In this document: one piece after another, positions 35,907 to 44,500 of the stretch
How positions within the stretch are numbered: the stretch's first letter is position 1
Layout of the letters: each line of letters starts with the position of its first letter
Origin: Macrococcoides canis
Lineage (GTDB): Bacteria; Bacillota; Bacilli; Staphylococcales; Staphylococcaceae
Assembly: GCF_002119805.1 (NCBI RefSeq)
Contig: NZ_CP021059.1
Coordinates: 186,001 to 250,000, forward strand
DNA: 64,000 nt
Direction of reading: 5' to 3'
Position numbers and translations under genes: made by a program
Notes under the pieces: model-generated
The model's database searches: none
What the model was told of the DNA's origin: nothing
Seen by the model: the letters and a program-made list of their open reading frames with translations, nothing else

Positions 35907-36587
35907 TTATGATTTTCTTAATAATTGTGTGGCCATCATCATAATAAATGACATGACGATCATTATAATCACCCATGCATAAGCAAGATGCATTTCATTG
36001 TTATCAATTGCTACATATATTGCTGTTGGCATCGTCTCTGTCACACCGGGTATATTGCCGGCGAATATAAGTGTTGCGCCAAATTCGCCGATTGCCCGCG
36101 CAAATGACAGCAGTGTTCCAGTGAGTAATGCTGCTTTCGATAAAGGTAAAGTGATACGTGTAAACATACGAAATCGTGAGGCACCATCAAGCAGAGCAAC
36201 ATGATATAAACTATCCGGAATCTGTTCTATACCTATCTTTAATGATTGATACATTAATGGTAAAGCGACAAGTGTAGACGCAGTAATTGCAGCATATATT
36301 GTAAAGATAATCGGCTGATGGAATAGACTTTCAATAAGTTTCCCCATCAAACTTTGCTTACCGAACAAAATGAGTAGTAAAAATCCTACAACTGTTGGAG
36401 GAAGCACCATCGGCAACATAATTATCGCTTCTAAAATCGTCTTCCCTTTAAAATATTTCCTGGATAATAAATAATGTAATACGAGTGCCAATAGGAAACT
36501 TAATACTGTTGCACTCATTGCGACTTTAAGTGAGATGAGTATAGGTGATATAAAATTTTCGTCATTTAATAAGCTGGATAAAGTCAT
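35907..36587 (-). CDS. modB: Molybdate ABC transporter permease ModB
   Basis: 226-residue permease with five to six helices. It has the ModB features PMVLPPTVVGFLLLILFG and the cytoplasmic EAA loop ALLDGASRFRMFTRITLPLS that docks the ATPase, plus RAIGEFGATLIFAGN. It should move molybdate with ModA and a ModC ATPase, but neither modA nor modC is adjacent: downstream 35804-35906 is only the deoD leader, and upstream begins the divergent acyl-CoA-dehydrogenase-like gene. Start codon ATG 36587 with a weak AGGATG. It may use modA at the left window edge and a ModC encoded elsewhere. Confidence 0.9.
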   Translation of the reverse strand: MTLSSLLNDENFISPILISLKVAMSATVLSFLLALVLHYLLSRKYFKGKTILEAIIMLPMVLPPTVVGFLLLILFGKQSLMGKLIESLFHQPIIFTIYAAITASTLVALPLMYQSLKIGIEQIPDSLYHVALLDGASRFRMFTRITLPLSKAALLTGTLLSFARAIGEFGATLIFAGNIPGVTETMPTAIYVAIDNNEMHLAYAWVIIMIVMSFIMMMATQLLRKS

Positions 36588-36712
36588 ATTTTTTCATCCT
36601 AATTGTTAGATTGTTAATATCATTATATATGATTATATGAAGATACGCTTATCGAAAAATGATAGTTCTGAATGAAAGTGTTACAATTTCAATGAGAGGA
36701 GTAATGATAGTG

Positions 36713-37870
36713 ATGGAAAATGAATTATTTCTTGATAGTAGTATAGAATTAAAATGGAAAGCATTATTTGAATCAAACAGGGAATGGCTGGAACAGACGG
36801 CAGCAGAAGCTGATAGAAAAGGAGTGCTAAACAATCCGCTCATCGATTGGTTGATTGAGCATGAGTATCACATGCTGACGTTACCTGTTGAATATGGTGG
36901 TGCTGGATGTAATATTAAAGAACTTATTATGATTCAGTCGTTACTTGGGTATTATGATGAATCGACAGCCTTATCTATCGGTTGGCATCTAGGTATTGTA
37001 GGTGAAGTCTTTGAGCTTGGCCTTTGGTCAGAAGAAATGATGGTGCAATTTGCTGAAGACGTAAAAAATGGTGCCATTACGAATCGTATCGTATCTGAAA
37101 GTGAGATGGGAAGTCCGACACGAGGCGGTCGTCCTTCTACGAACGCCGTACATACTGGAGATGAATATATAATTAATGGGACTAAGACCTTTGCATCGAT
37201 GAGCCATCGACTGACGCACATGCTCGTAGGGGCTTACGATACTGAAGCGTCTGCTATGGGGTTCTATTATGTCCCAGCTGACAGTGAAGGTATTGAAATC
37301 GTTGAGACTTGGGATACATTGGGTATGCGTGCAACGGCAAGTCATGATGTCATTTTTAATGATTTAAAAATAAATGAACGTTATAGAGTTGAAATCGATA
37401 AAGAAAAGCGACCGAATCCATGGTTGATGCATATTCCGGCGGTCTATCTCGGTCTTGCACAGCGTGCGCTTGATGAAGCGGTACAATTTAGTACAACGTA
37501 TCAGCCGAATTCTTTGCAGACTCCCATCAGTGAACTTCCGCATATTCAAGATAAGCTCGCTAAAATGGAAATGCTGATGATGCAGTCTCGTCATTTTATT
37601 TATCATGCTTGCGAAATGCATTTAGAGGGTAGGACAGAACATCTTGGACTTACATTCCAGCTGTCGAAGCATATCATTATCAATAATGGACTTGAAATCA
37701 TCGATTTAGCAATGCGTGTATTAGGGGCGAAGAGTCTTGAACGTACAAGAATATTGGAAAGAATATTAAGATCGATGCGAGCAGGGCTGCATAATCCACC
37801 GATGGATGATGCGGTTGAACGCAATATTGTGACACAACTATTAAAAACACATGAAATCAATGAGAATTAA
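36713..37870 (+). CDS. Acyl-CoA dehydrogenase family protein (flavoenzyme)
   Basis: 385-residue protein with the three-domain acyl-CoA dehydrogenase fold: N-terminal helices with LPVEYGGAG, a middle beta domain with TNRIVSESEMGSPTRGG and GTKTFASMS, and a C-terminal helical domain with RVLGAKSLERTRILERILR. The usual catalytic Glu region is not obvious, as in DszC/SfnB-like flavin monooxygenases, which act on sulfur compounds; either activity is possible. ATG 36713 is used, since GAGAGGAGT lies ten bases before it; ATG 36704 and GTG 36710 are in frame alternatives. The TAA stop sits in the terminator loop. Confidence 0.78.
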   Translation: MENELFLDSSIELKWKALFESNREWLEQTAAEADRKGVLNNPLIDWLIEHEYHMLTLPVEYGGAGCNIKELIMIQSLLGYYDESTALSIGWHLGIVGEVFELGLWSEEMMVQFAEDVKNGAITNRIVSESEMGSPTRGGRPSTNAVHTGDEYIINGTKTFASMSHRLTHMLVGAYDTEASAMGFYYVPADSEGIEIVETWDTLGMRATASHDVIFNDLKINERYRVEIDKEKRPNPWLMHIPAVYLGLAQRALDEAVQFSTTYQPNSLQTPISELPHIQDKLAKMEMLMMQSRHFIYHACEMHLEGRTEHLGLTFQLSKHIIINNGLEIIDLAMRVLGAKSLERTRILERILRSMRAGLHNPPMDDAVERNIVTQLLKTHEINEN

Positions 37871-37891
37871 CGCATTGATTTCATGTGTTTT
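37844..37891 (+). terminator. Bidirectional terminator between the acyl-CoA-dehydrogenase-like and EamA genes
   Basis: Perfect 19-bp stem (37844-37862 with 37873-37891), the stop codon TAA in the ten-base loop. The left arm is coding for the last residues of the upstream protein. Confidence 0.85.
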
Positions 37892-38795
37892 GTTGAATCT
37901 TTTTTTCTTTAGAATTGATAATGGATATAAAAAGGATGACCCCTAATATAATGATCATTCCAATAATCTGAATAAAGTTAAATGGCTGTTTCAACCAAAG
38001 GATACTCACAATAATAGCGGTAAGTGGCTCTATACATCCAAGTAATGCAGTAAGCTGTGGATCGATATACTTTACGCTTAATAAATATAAGAAGAATGCA
38101 AGTGCAGTTCCGACAATAATCACAAAGATTAAATATCCAATGGCCACACTTCCCATCGCGAAAGGATTGATATTCCAGTGTCTATTGAAAAGACTGACGA
38201 ATATTCCTGCAAAGAGCATAGCCCATCCAATGATAACTAATGGCTTATTATGAACAAATAGTCGCCCAGCATACATTGTGTAGAAAGCAGCTGCCACAGC
38301 GCTGAGCAATCCCCAGACGATGGCTTTAGGTGGCACGACAACGCTATTAATATTACCGCTTGTAAGCAGTAGAAACGTCCCGAATGTAGACACACTAATT
38401 ACGATAAAGTCTATTAATCTAAAACTAATTTTTCGTGTGCTAAGTAAATAAATTAAAATGACGATAGGTGCTAAATACTGTAGTAAAGTAGCGACAGCAG
38501 CATTTCCAGCTTCTATTGAGGCAAGAAAAGTATACTGCACTGCAAGCATTCCGAATATCGAATATATGATGAGATGGATCATAGTATAACGATCTTTAAA
38601 GAGGTTGAAGATATTTTGTTTTCTAATGACAGCAAGCAGTAACAAGAATAATCCGCTGAAAATTAATCTTACAGTAATAAACCAATCAAGAGGAAGATTA
38701 AAAGTCTGGAACATTTGTTGTGAAACTGTCCCGCCTACACCCCAGAATACAGCGCCGGATGTGACAAGGATGATGCCCTTTGTTGTATTATTCAT
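37881..38795 (-). CDS. EamA/DMT family transporter
   Basis: 304-residue membrane protein with ten helices in two EamA repeats: first TKGIILVTSGAVFWGVGGTVSQQM, second starting near AIVWGLLSAVAAAFYTMYAGRL, ending in a basic KEKKIQQNT tail. DMT transporters export amino acids or metabolites; the substrate cannot be told. ATG 38795 follows GGAGGGG; a longer frame would extend 28 codons into the fhuD leader. Divergent from the fhuD-like gene. Confidence 0.85.
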   Translation of the reverse strand: MNNTTKGIILVTSGAVFWGVGGTVSQQMFQTFNLPLDWFITVRLIFSGLFLLLLAVIRKQNIFNLFKDRYTMIHLIIYSIFGMLAVQYTFLASIEAGNAAVATLLQYLAPIVILIYLLSTRKISFRLIDFIVISVSTFGTFLLLTSGNINSVVVPPKAIVWGLLSAVAAAFYTMYAGRLFVHNKPLVIIGWAMLFAGIFVSLFNRHWNINPFAMGSVAIGYLIFVIIVGTALAFFLYLLSVKYIDPQLTALLGCIEPLTAIIVSILWLKQPFNFIQIIGMIIILGVILFISIINSKEKKIQQNT

Positions 38796-38880
38796 GATAC
38801 CCCTCCATAAATTGCATATTACCTCGATTATAGATAGAGAATATATGAAATTCAATGTGATAAAAGATATAAAAAACATA

Positions 38881-38933
38881 TTGCTTTTGTAAACGATTAT
38901 TCATATAATTAATTGGTAATGATAATCAATATC
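38881..38933 (+). promoter_or_regulatory. Promoter and Fur box of the fhuD-like gene
   Basis: TTGCTT (38881-38886), spacer 17, TATAAT (38904-38909). GGTAATGATAATCAATATC (38915-38933) matches the Fur consensus GATAATGATAATCATTATC at 17 of 19 positions and overlaps the predicted transcription start. Confidence 0.85.
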
Positions 38934-38949
38934 AATTGGAGGAAAAGCA

Positions 38950-39861
38950 GTGAAAAAAATATTAGTGTTATTTATCGCGTGTATCGTCACACTCGCAGCA
39001 TGCGGGAATCAAGATAGTAAGAAAGAGAACAAAGAAACAACAGTAGACTTTAAAACTGATAGCGGCAAAACAATTAAAATTCCGAAAGAACCAAAGCGTA
39101 TCGTTGTTATGGGTGCTAGCTATGTTGGGAATTTGATTGATTTAGGAGTTACACCAGTTGGAGCAGATCAATATGCATTCCAATCTGATATATTAAAACC
39201 AAAGCTCAAAGGTGTAGAACAGTTAAATCCAGGTGATGTTGAGAAAATTGCTAAACTAAAACCAGATTTAATTATTTCATTCGATACTGATAAAGATAAT
39301 AAGAAGTATGAAAAGATTGCACCAACAATCCCTTTCACATATACAAAACATGATTATTTAGAAGTGCATGAACTATTAGGGAAAATTGTCGGCAAAGAAA
39401 AAGAAGCGAAAGCTTTTGTAGATAAATGGAATGAAGAGACGAAAAAAGATGGAGAAGAAATTAAGAAACATCTTGGTGAAGATAAAACTTATTCTATCTT
39501 CCAGTTCTTCCAAAAAGAAATATATGTTTATGGTGATAACTGGGGACGTGGCTCTGAAATTATTTATCAAGCGTTCGGATTAAAGATGCAGGATAAGATT
39601 GTAAAAGATGTTAAACCCACTGGCTGGAAAAAAGTATCATCTGAAAGTTTAGGAAGTTATGCAGGAGATATCGTACTTGTGTCAAGTGATTCAGGATCCG
39701 CTACAAATACAGTAACTGAATCTAATTTATGGAAGAACATGGACGCAGTTAAAAATAACCGCCTCGTCGAATATGATGCTGAAGATTTCTGGTTTAATGA
39801 TCCGATTTCTTTAGAATATCAAAGAAAAGTTCTGAAAGAAAAATTAATGAATTTAAAATAA
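38950..39861 (+). CDS. Siderophore-binding lipoprotein, FhuD2-like
   Basis: 303-residue lipoprotein: signal peptide with lipobox LAAC (Cys18), then a class III periplasmic-binding fold. Long similarity to staphylococcal FhuD2 as I recall it, including PKRIVVMGASYVGNLIDLG, GDVEKIAKLKPDLIISFDTD, KHDYLEVHELLGKIVGKE and YGDNWGRGSEIIYQAFGLKM. FhuD2 binds ferric hydroxamates such as ferrichrome and ferrioxamine. No fhuCBG permease or ATPase lies in the window, so it must borrow one. GTG 38950 follows TGGAGGA. Strongly predicted Fur control. Confidence 0.88.
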   Translation: MKKILVLFIACIVTLAACGNQDSKKENKETTVDFKTDSGKTIKIPKEPKRIVVMGASYVGNLIDLGVTPVGADQYAFQSDILKPKLKGVEQLNPGDVEKIAKLKPDLIISFDTDKDNKKYEKIAPTIPFTYTKHDYLEVHELLGKIVGKEKEAKAFVDKWNEETKKDGEEIKKHLGEDKTYSIFQFFQKEIYVYGDNWGRGSEIIYQAFGLKMQDKIVKDVKPTGWKKVSSESLGSYAGDIVLVSSDSGSATNTVTESNLWKNMDAVKNNRLVEYDAEDFWFNDPISLEYQRKVLKEKLMNLK

Positions 39862-39863
39862 TC

Positions 39864-39890
39864 AATAGCTGGAGATCCCAGCTATTTTTT
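39864..39890 (+). terminator. Terminator of the fhuD-like gene
   Basis: AATAGCTGG (39864-39872) pairs with CCAGCTATT (39878-39886), followed by TTTTT. Confidence 0.75.
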
Positions 39891-39897
39891 TATCTCC

Positions 39898-39930
39898 ATC
39901 GTTAACTTTGTATTTCAAAAGGTTAACAAT
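39898..39930 (+). promoter_or_regulatory. Candidate BirA operator before bioY
   Basis: Inverted half-sites ATCGTTAACTTT (39898-39909) and AAAGGTTAACAAT (39918-39930) resemble the BirA box of Firmicutes (TTGTTAACC...GGTTAACAA) and lie 43 bases before bioY. Confidence 0.6.
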
Positions 39931-39972
39931 TGGTGTAAAATAAATTTATTCTGTTGAAATGAGGGTTAAGAA

Positions 39973-40521
39973 ATGAAGTTAAAAGATTTAGTGATCATCG
40001 CAATGTTTGCAGCATTGATTTCTGCTATGGGTATTATACCGCCTATTCCTGTACCAGGTTTGCCGGTACCGATTGTTATTCAAAATTTAGGTATAATGCT
40101 GGCAGGCTGTTTGTTAGGGCGTAAGAAAGGTACACTTGCCGTATTATTATTCTTATTGCTTGCTGCAATTGGTGCGCCGGTGTTATCAGGAGGGCGTGGA
40201 GGATTTGCGTTATTCTTTGGTCCAACAGGCGGTTATTTATTATCGTACATTATTGTTGCGTATTTAATTGGCTTATTTACGGATAAGATGAAGCGCTTTT
40301 CAGTATGGAAAGTATTTATTGTCAATGCACTTATCGGTGCAATTTTATGTAATTTAATTGGCGGAGCGTTCATGGCGCAAAACTTAAAAATGGATCTGAT
40401 GAAAGCCTATACTTCTGTATTGGTTTTCTTGCCAGGAGACTTTATTAAAGCACTGCTTGCAGCGATACTTGCTGTATCTTTAAGAAAGAATCCACAAGTG
40501 AAAAGAAGTTTAAATATATAA
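39973..40521 (+). CDS. bioY: Biotin transporter BioY (ECF S-component)
   Basis: 182-residue membrane protein with six helices, the biotin-specific S component of an energy-coupling factor transporter. It shows the BioY pattern IPPIPVPGLPVPIVIQNLGIMLAG, LSGGRGGFALFFGPTGGYLLSYI and the C-terminal LPGDFIKALLAAILA. It needs the shared EcfAA'T module, which is not in this window. The ATG is preceded by ATGAGGGTTA. Repression by biotin-bound BirA is suggested by the palindrome upstream. Terminated with fdhD by a shared hairpin. Confidence 0.94.
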   Translation: MKLKDLVIIAMFAALISAMGIIPPIPVPGLPVPIVIQNLGIMLAGCLLGRKKGTLAVLLFLLLAAIGAPVLSGGRGGFALFFGPTGGYLLSYIIVAYLIGLFTDKMKRFSVWKVFIVNALIGAILCNLIGGAFMAQNLKMDLMKAYTSVLVFLPGDFIKALLAAILAVSLRKNPQVKRSLNI

Positions 40522-40548
40522 TAAAAAGCGCTTAATGCGCTTTTTATT
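40520..40548 (+). terminator. Bidirectional terminator between bioY and fdhD
   Basis: AATAAAAAGCGC (40520-40531) pairs perfectly with GCGCTTTTTATT (40537-40548), loop TTAAT. Confidence 0.85.
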
Positions 40549-40558
40549 ATTTAGAAAT

Positions 40559-41347
40559 TTATGTAATTAAGCGCTCAGGGTGACTGTAAACATTAAATCC
40601 GTCATCTCTAATAAATCCAATTGCAGTAATATTTAAGTCATCTGCAAGTTTGATAGCAAGGTCCGTCGGTGCGGATTTACTTAAAATAATTCCGACACCG
40701 ATTTTGGATGCTTTAATTAATATTTCAGATGAGATTCTTCCAGAGAATATTAAAATTTTATCTTTGATAGGTATGCGGTTTAAGAGGCAGTGTCCATATA
40801 ATTTGTCCATCGCATTGTGACGACCGATATCAGTACGATGTAGATAGAAGGTATTGCCATCGCTAATTGCTGCGTTATGCAAGCCCCCTGTTACTTGAAA
40901 TGCTTTACTTTCACTTTGAAGATGCTGCATCATACGAATGACTTCACTTGGCGTAATTGTTTTTTCGGTTGTAGACACTTTAGAGGTCTGCATATCATTA
41001 ACAAAATAAAACTGCCTACTTTTCCCGCAGCAAGAACTGATCAGACGTTTTGAGTGATTTGCATGAATGGAATGTATCTCATGAGTGAGCGTAATATGAC
41101 ATAATCCTTTAGAATCATCCAGGTGGAATTTCTCGATGTCGCTGAACTTTCTAATAATGCCTTCAGATGCTAGAAACCCTATGATAAGTTCTTTCATATA
41201 ATCAGGTGTACACACTATTGTCGCGAATTCTTCTTTATTGATATAAATCGTTAATGGGAATTCAGTCGCAATCTGATCATGTTCTTCATGTAATCCGTCA
41301 CGATTAAACCTCAATATATTATTTGTAACATAAACTTCATGCGCCAT
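40559..41347 (-). CDS. fdhD: FdhD sulfurtransferase for formate dehydrogenase
   Basis: 262-residue protein that passes sulfur from a cysteine desulfurase to the bis-MGD cofactor of formate dehydrogenase. The sulfur-carrying cysteine pair lies in SSCCGKS near residue 120; GGLHNAA, DIGRHNAMDK and FSGRISSEILIKA are the family's other blocks. No formate dehydrogenase gene is visible in the window. AAGGGGGA precedes the ATG. It is divergent from narG. Confidence 0.92.
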   Translation of the reverse strand: MAHEVYVTNNILRFNRDGLHEEHDQIATEFPLTIYINKEEFATIVCTPDYMKELIIGFLASEGIIRKFSDIEKFHLDDSKGLCHITLTHEIHSIHANHSKRLISSCCGKSRQFYFVNDMQTSKVSTTEKTITPSEVIRMMQHLQSESKAFQVTGGLHNAAISDGNTFYLHRTDIGRHNAMDKLYGHCLLNRIPIKDKILIFSGRISSEILIKASKIGVGIILSKSAPTDLAIKLADDLNITAIGFIRDDGFNVYSHPERLIT

Positions 41348-41448
41348 TATGATTCCCCCTTGTGTATATCATATCAAATTAAGGTCATAACGTAATTGAC
41401 AATTGCTTCAAAATAAAAAATTTAAATACATTTTTGAATAAACACCTA

Positions 41449-41483
41449 TAGGGATTCCCCTACATACTTTAGGACATTCCCCA
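41449..41483 (+). promoter_or_regulatory. Two candidate NreC boxes before narG
   Basis: TAGGGATTCCCCTA (41449-41462) is a near-perfect match to the staphylococcal NreC palindrome, and TAGGACATTCCCCA (41470-41483) is a weaker copy 21 bp downstream, two helical turns away. Confidence 0.7.
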
Positions 41484-41494
41484 ATGGCTCTAAC

Positions 41495-41512
41495 TTGTGA
41501 AAAGTTTCATAA
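41495..41512 (+). promoter_or_regulatory. Candidate Rex box before narG
   Basis: TTGTGAAAAGTTTCATAA resembles the Rex operator TTGTGAAATATTTCACAA with one break in the dyad (ACAA to ATAA). It lies between the NreC boxes and narG. Confidence 0.55.
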
Positions 41513-41552
41513 TCTAAAGTAAGAGGGCAAATGTCTAAAAGGAGTGTTGTAA

Positions 41553-44500
41553 ATGGCAATTGGAACAGGATTACGTTTCTTTAAACCAACAGAAAAATTC
41601 AATGGAAATTGGTCAGTATTAGAAGAGAAAAGTCGCGAATGGGAGAAGATGTACCGTCAACGCTGGAGTCACGATAAAGTTGTAAGAACGACGCACGGAG
41701 TAAACTGTACAGGTTCATGTTCATGGAAGGTCTTCGTTAAAAACGGTATTATCACTTGGGAAAATCAGCAAATTGACTATCCTTCATGTGGTCCGGATAT
41801 GCCTGAATTCGAACCTCGTGGTTGTCCACGTGGTGCCTCATTCTCATGGTATGAATATAGTCCGTTACGTATTAAATTCCCGTATGTGCGTGGGGTATTA
41901 TGGCGCATGTGGCAAGAAGCATTAGAAACGACTGGAGATCCAGTTCGTGCGTGGCAATCGATTGTTGAAGACGAAACTAAAGCAAAAACGTACAAACAAG
42001 CGCGTGGTATGGGTGGTCACGTTCGTGTGAACTGGCGTGAAGTTACACAGCTTATTGCTGCACAACTCATTTACACAATTAAGAAATATGGACCAGACCG
42101 CATTGCAGGTTTTACTCCGATTCCAGCGATGAGTATGATTTCATATGCATCAGGTGCACGTTTTATTTCATTGCTTGGTGGAGAAATGTTATCGTTCTAT
42201 GACTGGTACGCAGATTTACCACCGGCTTCTCCGCAAATTTGGGGTGAACAGACAGACGTTCCGGAGTCAAGTGACTGGTATAATGCAGGTTATATTATTA
42301 TGTGGGGTTCTAACGTACCATTAACACGTACTCCAGATGCCCACTTTATGACTGAAGTCCGTTATAAAGGGACGAAAGTAGTATCTGTAGCACCGGACTA
42401 CGCTGAAAATGTTAAGTTTGCAGATAACTGGTTAGCACCGAACCCAGGTACGGATGCTGCGCTGGCACAAGGTATGACACATGTAATACTTGATGAGTTC
42501 TATGAGAAACGTCAAGAACCGATGTTTATTGATTACGCAAAACAATATACAGACATGCCGTTCTTAATTATGTTGGATAAGCACGAAGATACTTTAAAGG
42601 CTGGACGTTTCTTACGTTCGAGTGATTTAGGGGATACTTCAGAGCATAGCGAATGGAAACCAGTTGTATTTGATGAATTATCAAATTCAATTGTTGTGCC
42701 AAACGGGACGATGGGACAACGCTGGGAAAAAGATGTGAAGTGGAATATTAAATTAGAGACAGCAGATGGCACAAAAATTGATCCAGCAATGACAATAAAA
42801 GATAAAGCACATGAAGTCGTTGAGATTGTATTCCCATTCTTTGATAATGCAGGTAACGGAACATTCAGACGTCCGATTGCAGCGAAGAAAGTCACGCTTG
42901 CAGATGGTACTGAACAGTACGTTGCAACAATTTATGATTTAATGCTGTCTCAATACGGTGTAAATCGTTTTAACACTGCATTAGAAGCAAAAGGTTATGA
43001 TGACGAAAGTTCGATTTACACACCAGCTTGGCAAGAGAAGATTACAGGTGTTAAACAATCTATCGTTGTACAAATTGGTCGTGAATTTGCACAAAATGCC
43101 ATCGACACAGGCGGCCGCTCAATGATTATTATGGGTGCGGGTATTAACCACTGGTTCAACTCAGATACAATTTATCGTTCAGTATTAAACTTAGTGACGT
43201 TATGTGCAACACAAGGTGTAAACGGTGGAGGCTGGGCACATTATGTTGGTCAGGAGAAATGTCGTCCAATAGAAGGTTGGTCTACGATAGCATTCGCGAA
43301 AGACTGGCAAGGTCCACCAAGACTACAAAACGCAACGAGCTGGTTCTACTTTGCTACAGACCAATGGAAATACGAAGAATCTGGTGTAGATGCATTAACA
43401 TCACCACTTGCCGAAAATGTAAAACATCAGCATCCGGCAGATTATAACGTGCTTGCGGCACGACTTGGATGGTTACCATCATATCCGCAATTTGATACAA
43501 ACAGCTTATTGTTCGGTGAAGATGCACGTGAAGCGGGTAACTTTACAAATGAAGAAGTGATAAAACGTGCCGTTGAAAGCGTGAAATCACGTGAAACGAA
43601 ATTTGCAGTAGAAGATCCGGATAACAAGAAGAATCATCCGAAAACATTGTTCGTATGGCGCTCGAACTTAATTTCTTCTTCAGCTAAAGGTCAAGAGTAC
43701 TTTATGAAACATTTATTAGGTACGAAACACGGATTGCTCGCTGAACCGAATGAAACAGAAAAACCAGAAGAAATTGTATGGCGCGAGGATACAGAAGGCA
43801 AATTAGATTTACTAGTAGCACTCGATTTCCGTATGACGACAACACCGCTATATGCAGACGTTGTGTTACCAGCAGCGACATGGTACGAAAAACATGATAT
43901 ATCTTCTACAGATATGCATCCATTCGTTCATCCGTTTAATCCAGCAGTAGATCCACTTTGGGAATCAAGAAGTGACTGGGATATCTATAAATCAATCGCG
44001 AAGACATTCTCTGAAATGTCAGAACGTCACTTAAAAGGAACTTATAAAGATGTCGTTACAGCACCACTTGCGCATGATTCACAGCAAGAAATCTCTACGC
44101 CTATGGGTATCGTTCGTGACTGGACAAAAGGTGAAGTAGAAGCAATACCAGGTAAGACAATGCCAGGATTTGCTGTTGTCGACCGTACGTATACAGATAT
44201 ATATGATAAGTACGTATCAGTAGGACCTTTACTTGAAAATGGTAAAGTTGGTGCACACGGCGTAAGCTTTAGCGTTAAAGAGGAGTATAACGAACTGCGT
44301 TCAATGGTCGGCACATATGAAGATGATACAGTGAAAAATGGCTTGCCAAGAATTGATACAGCGAAACGTGTTGCAGATGTAATCTTGAATGTTTCTTCGG
44401 CAACGAACGGCCACGTATCACAAAAATCATATGAAGATCTAGAAAATCAGACAGGTATGGAATTAAAAGATATTTCAGCAGAACGTGCTGCTGAGAAGAT

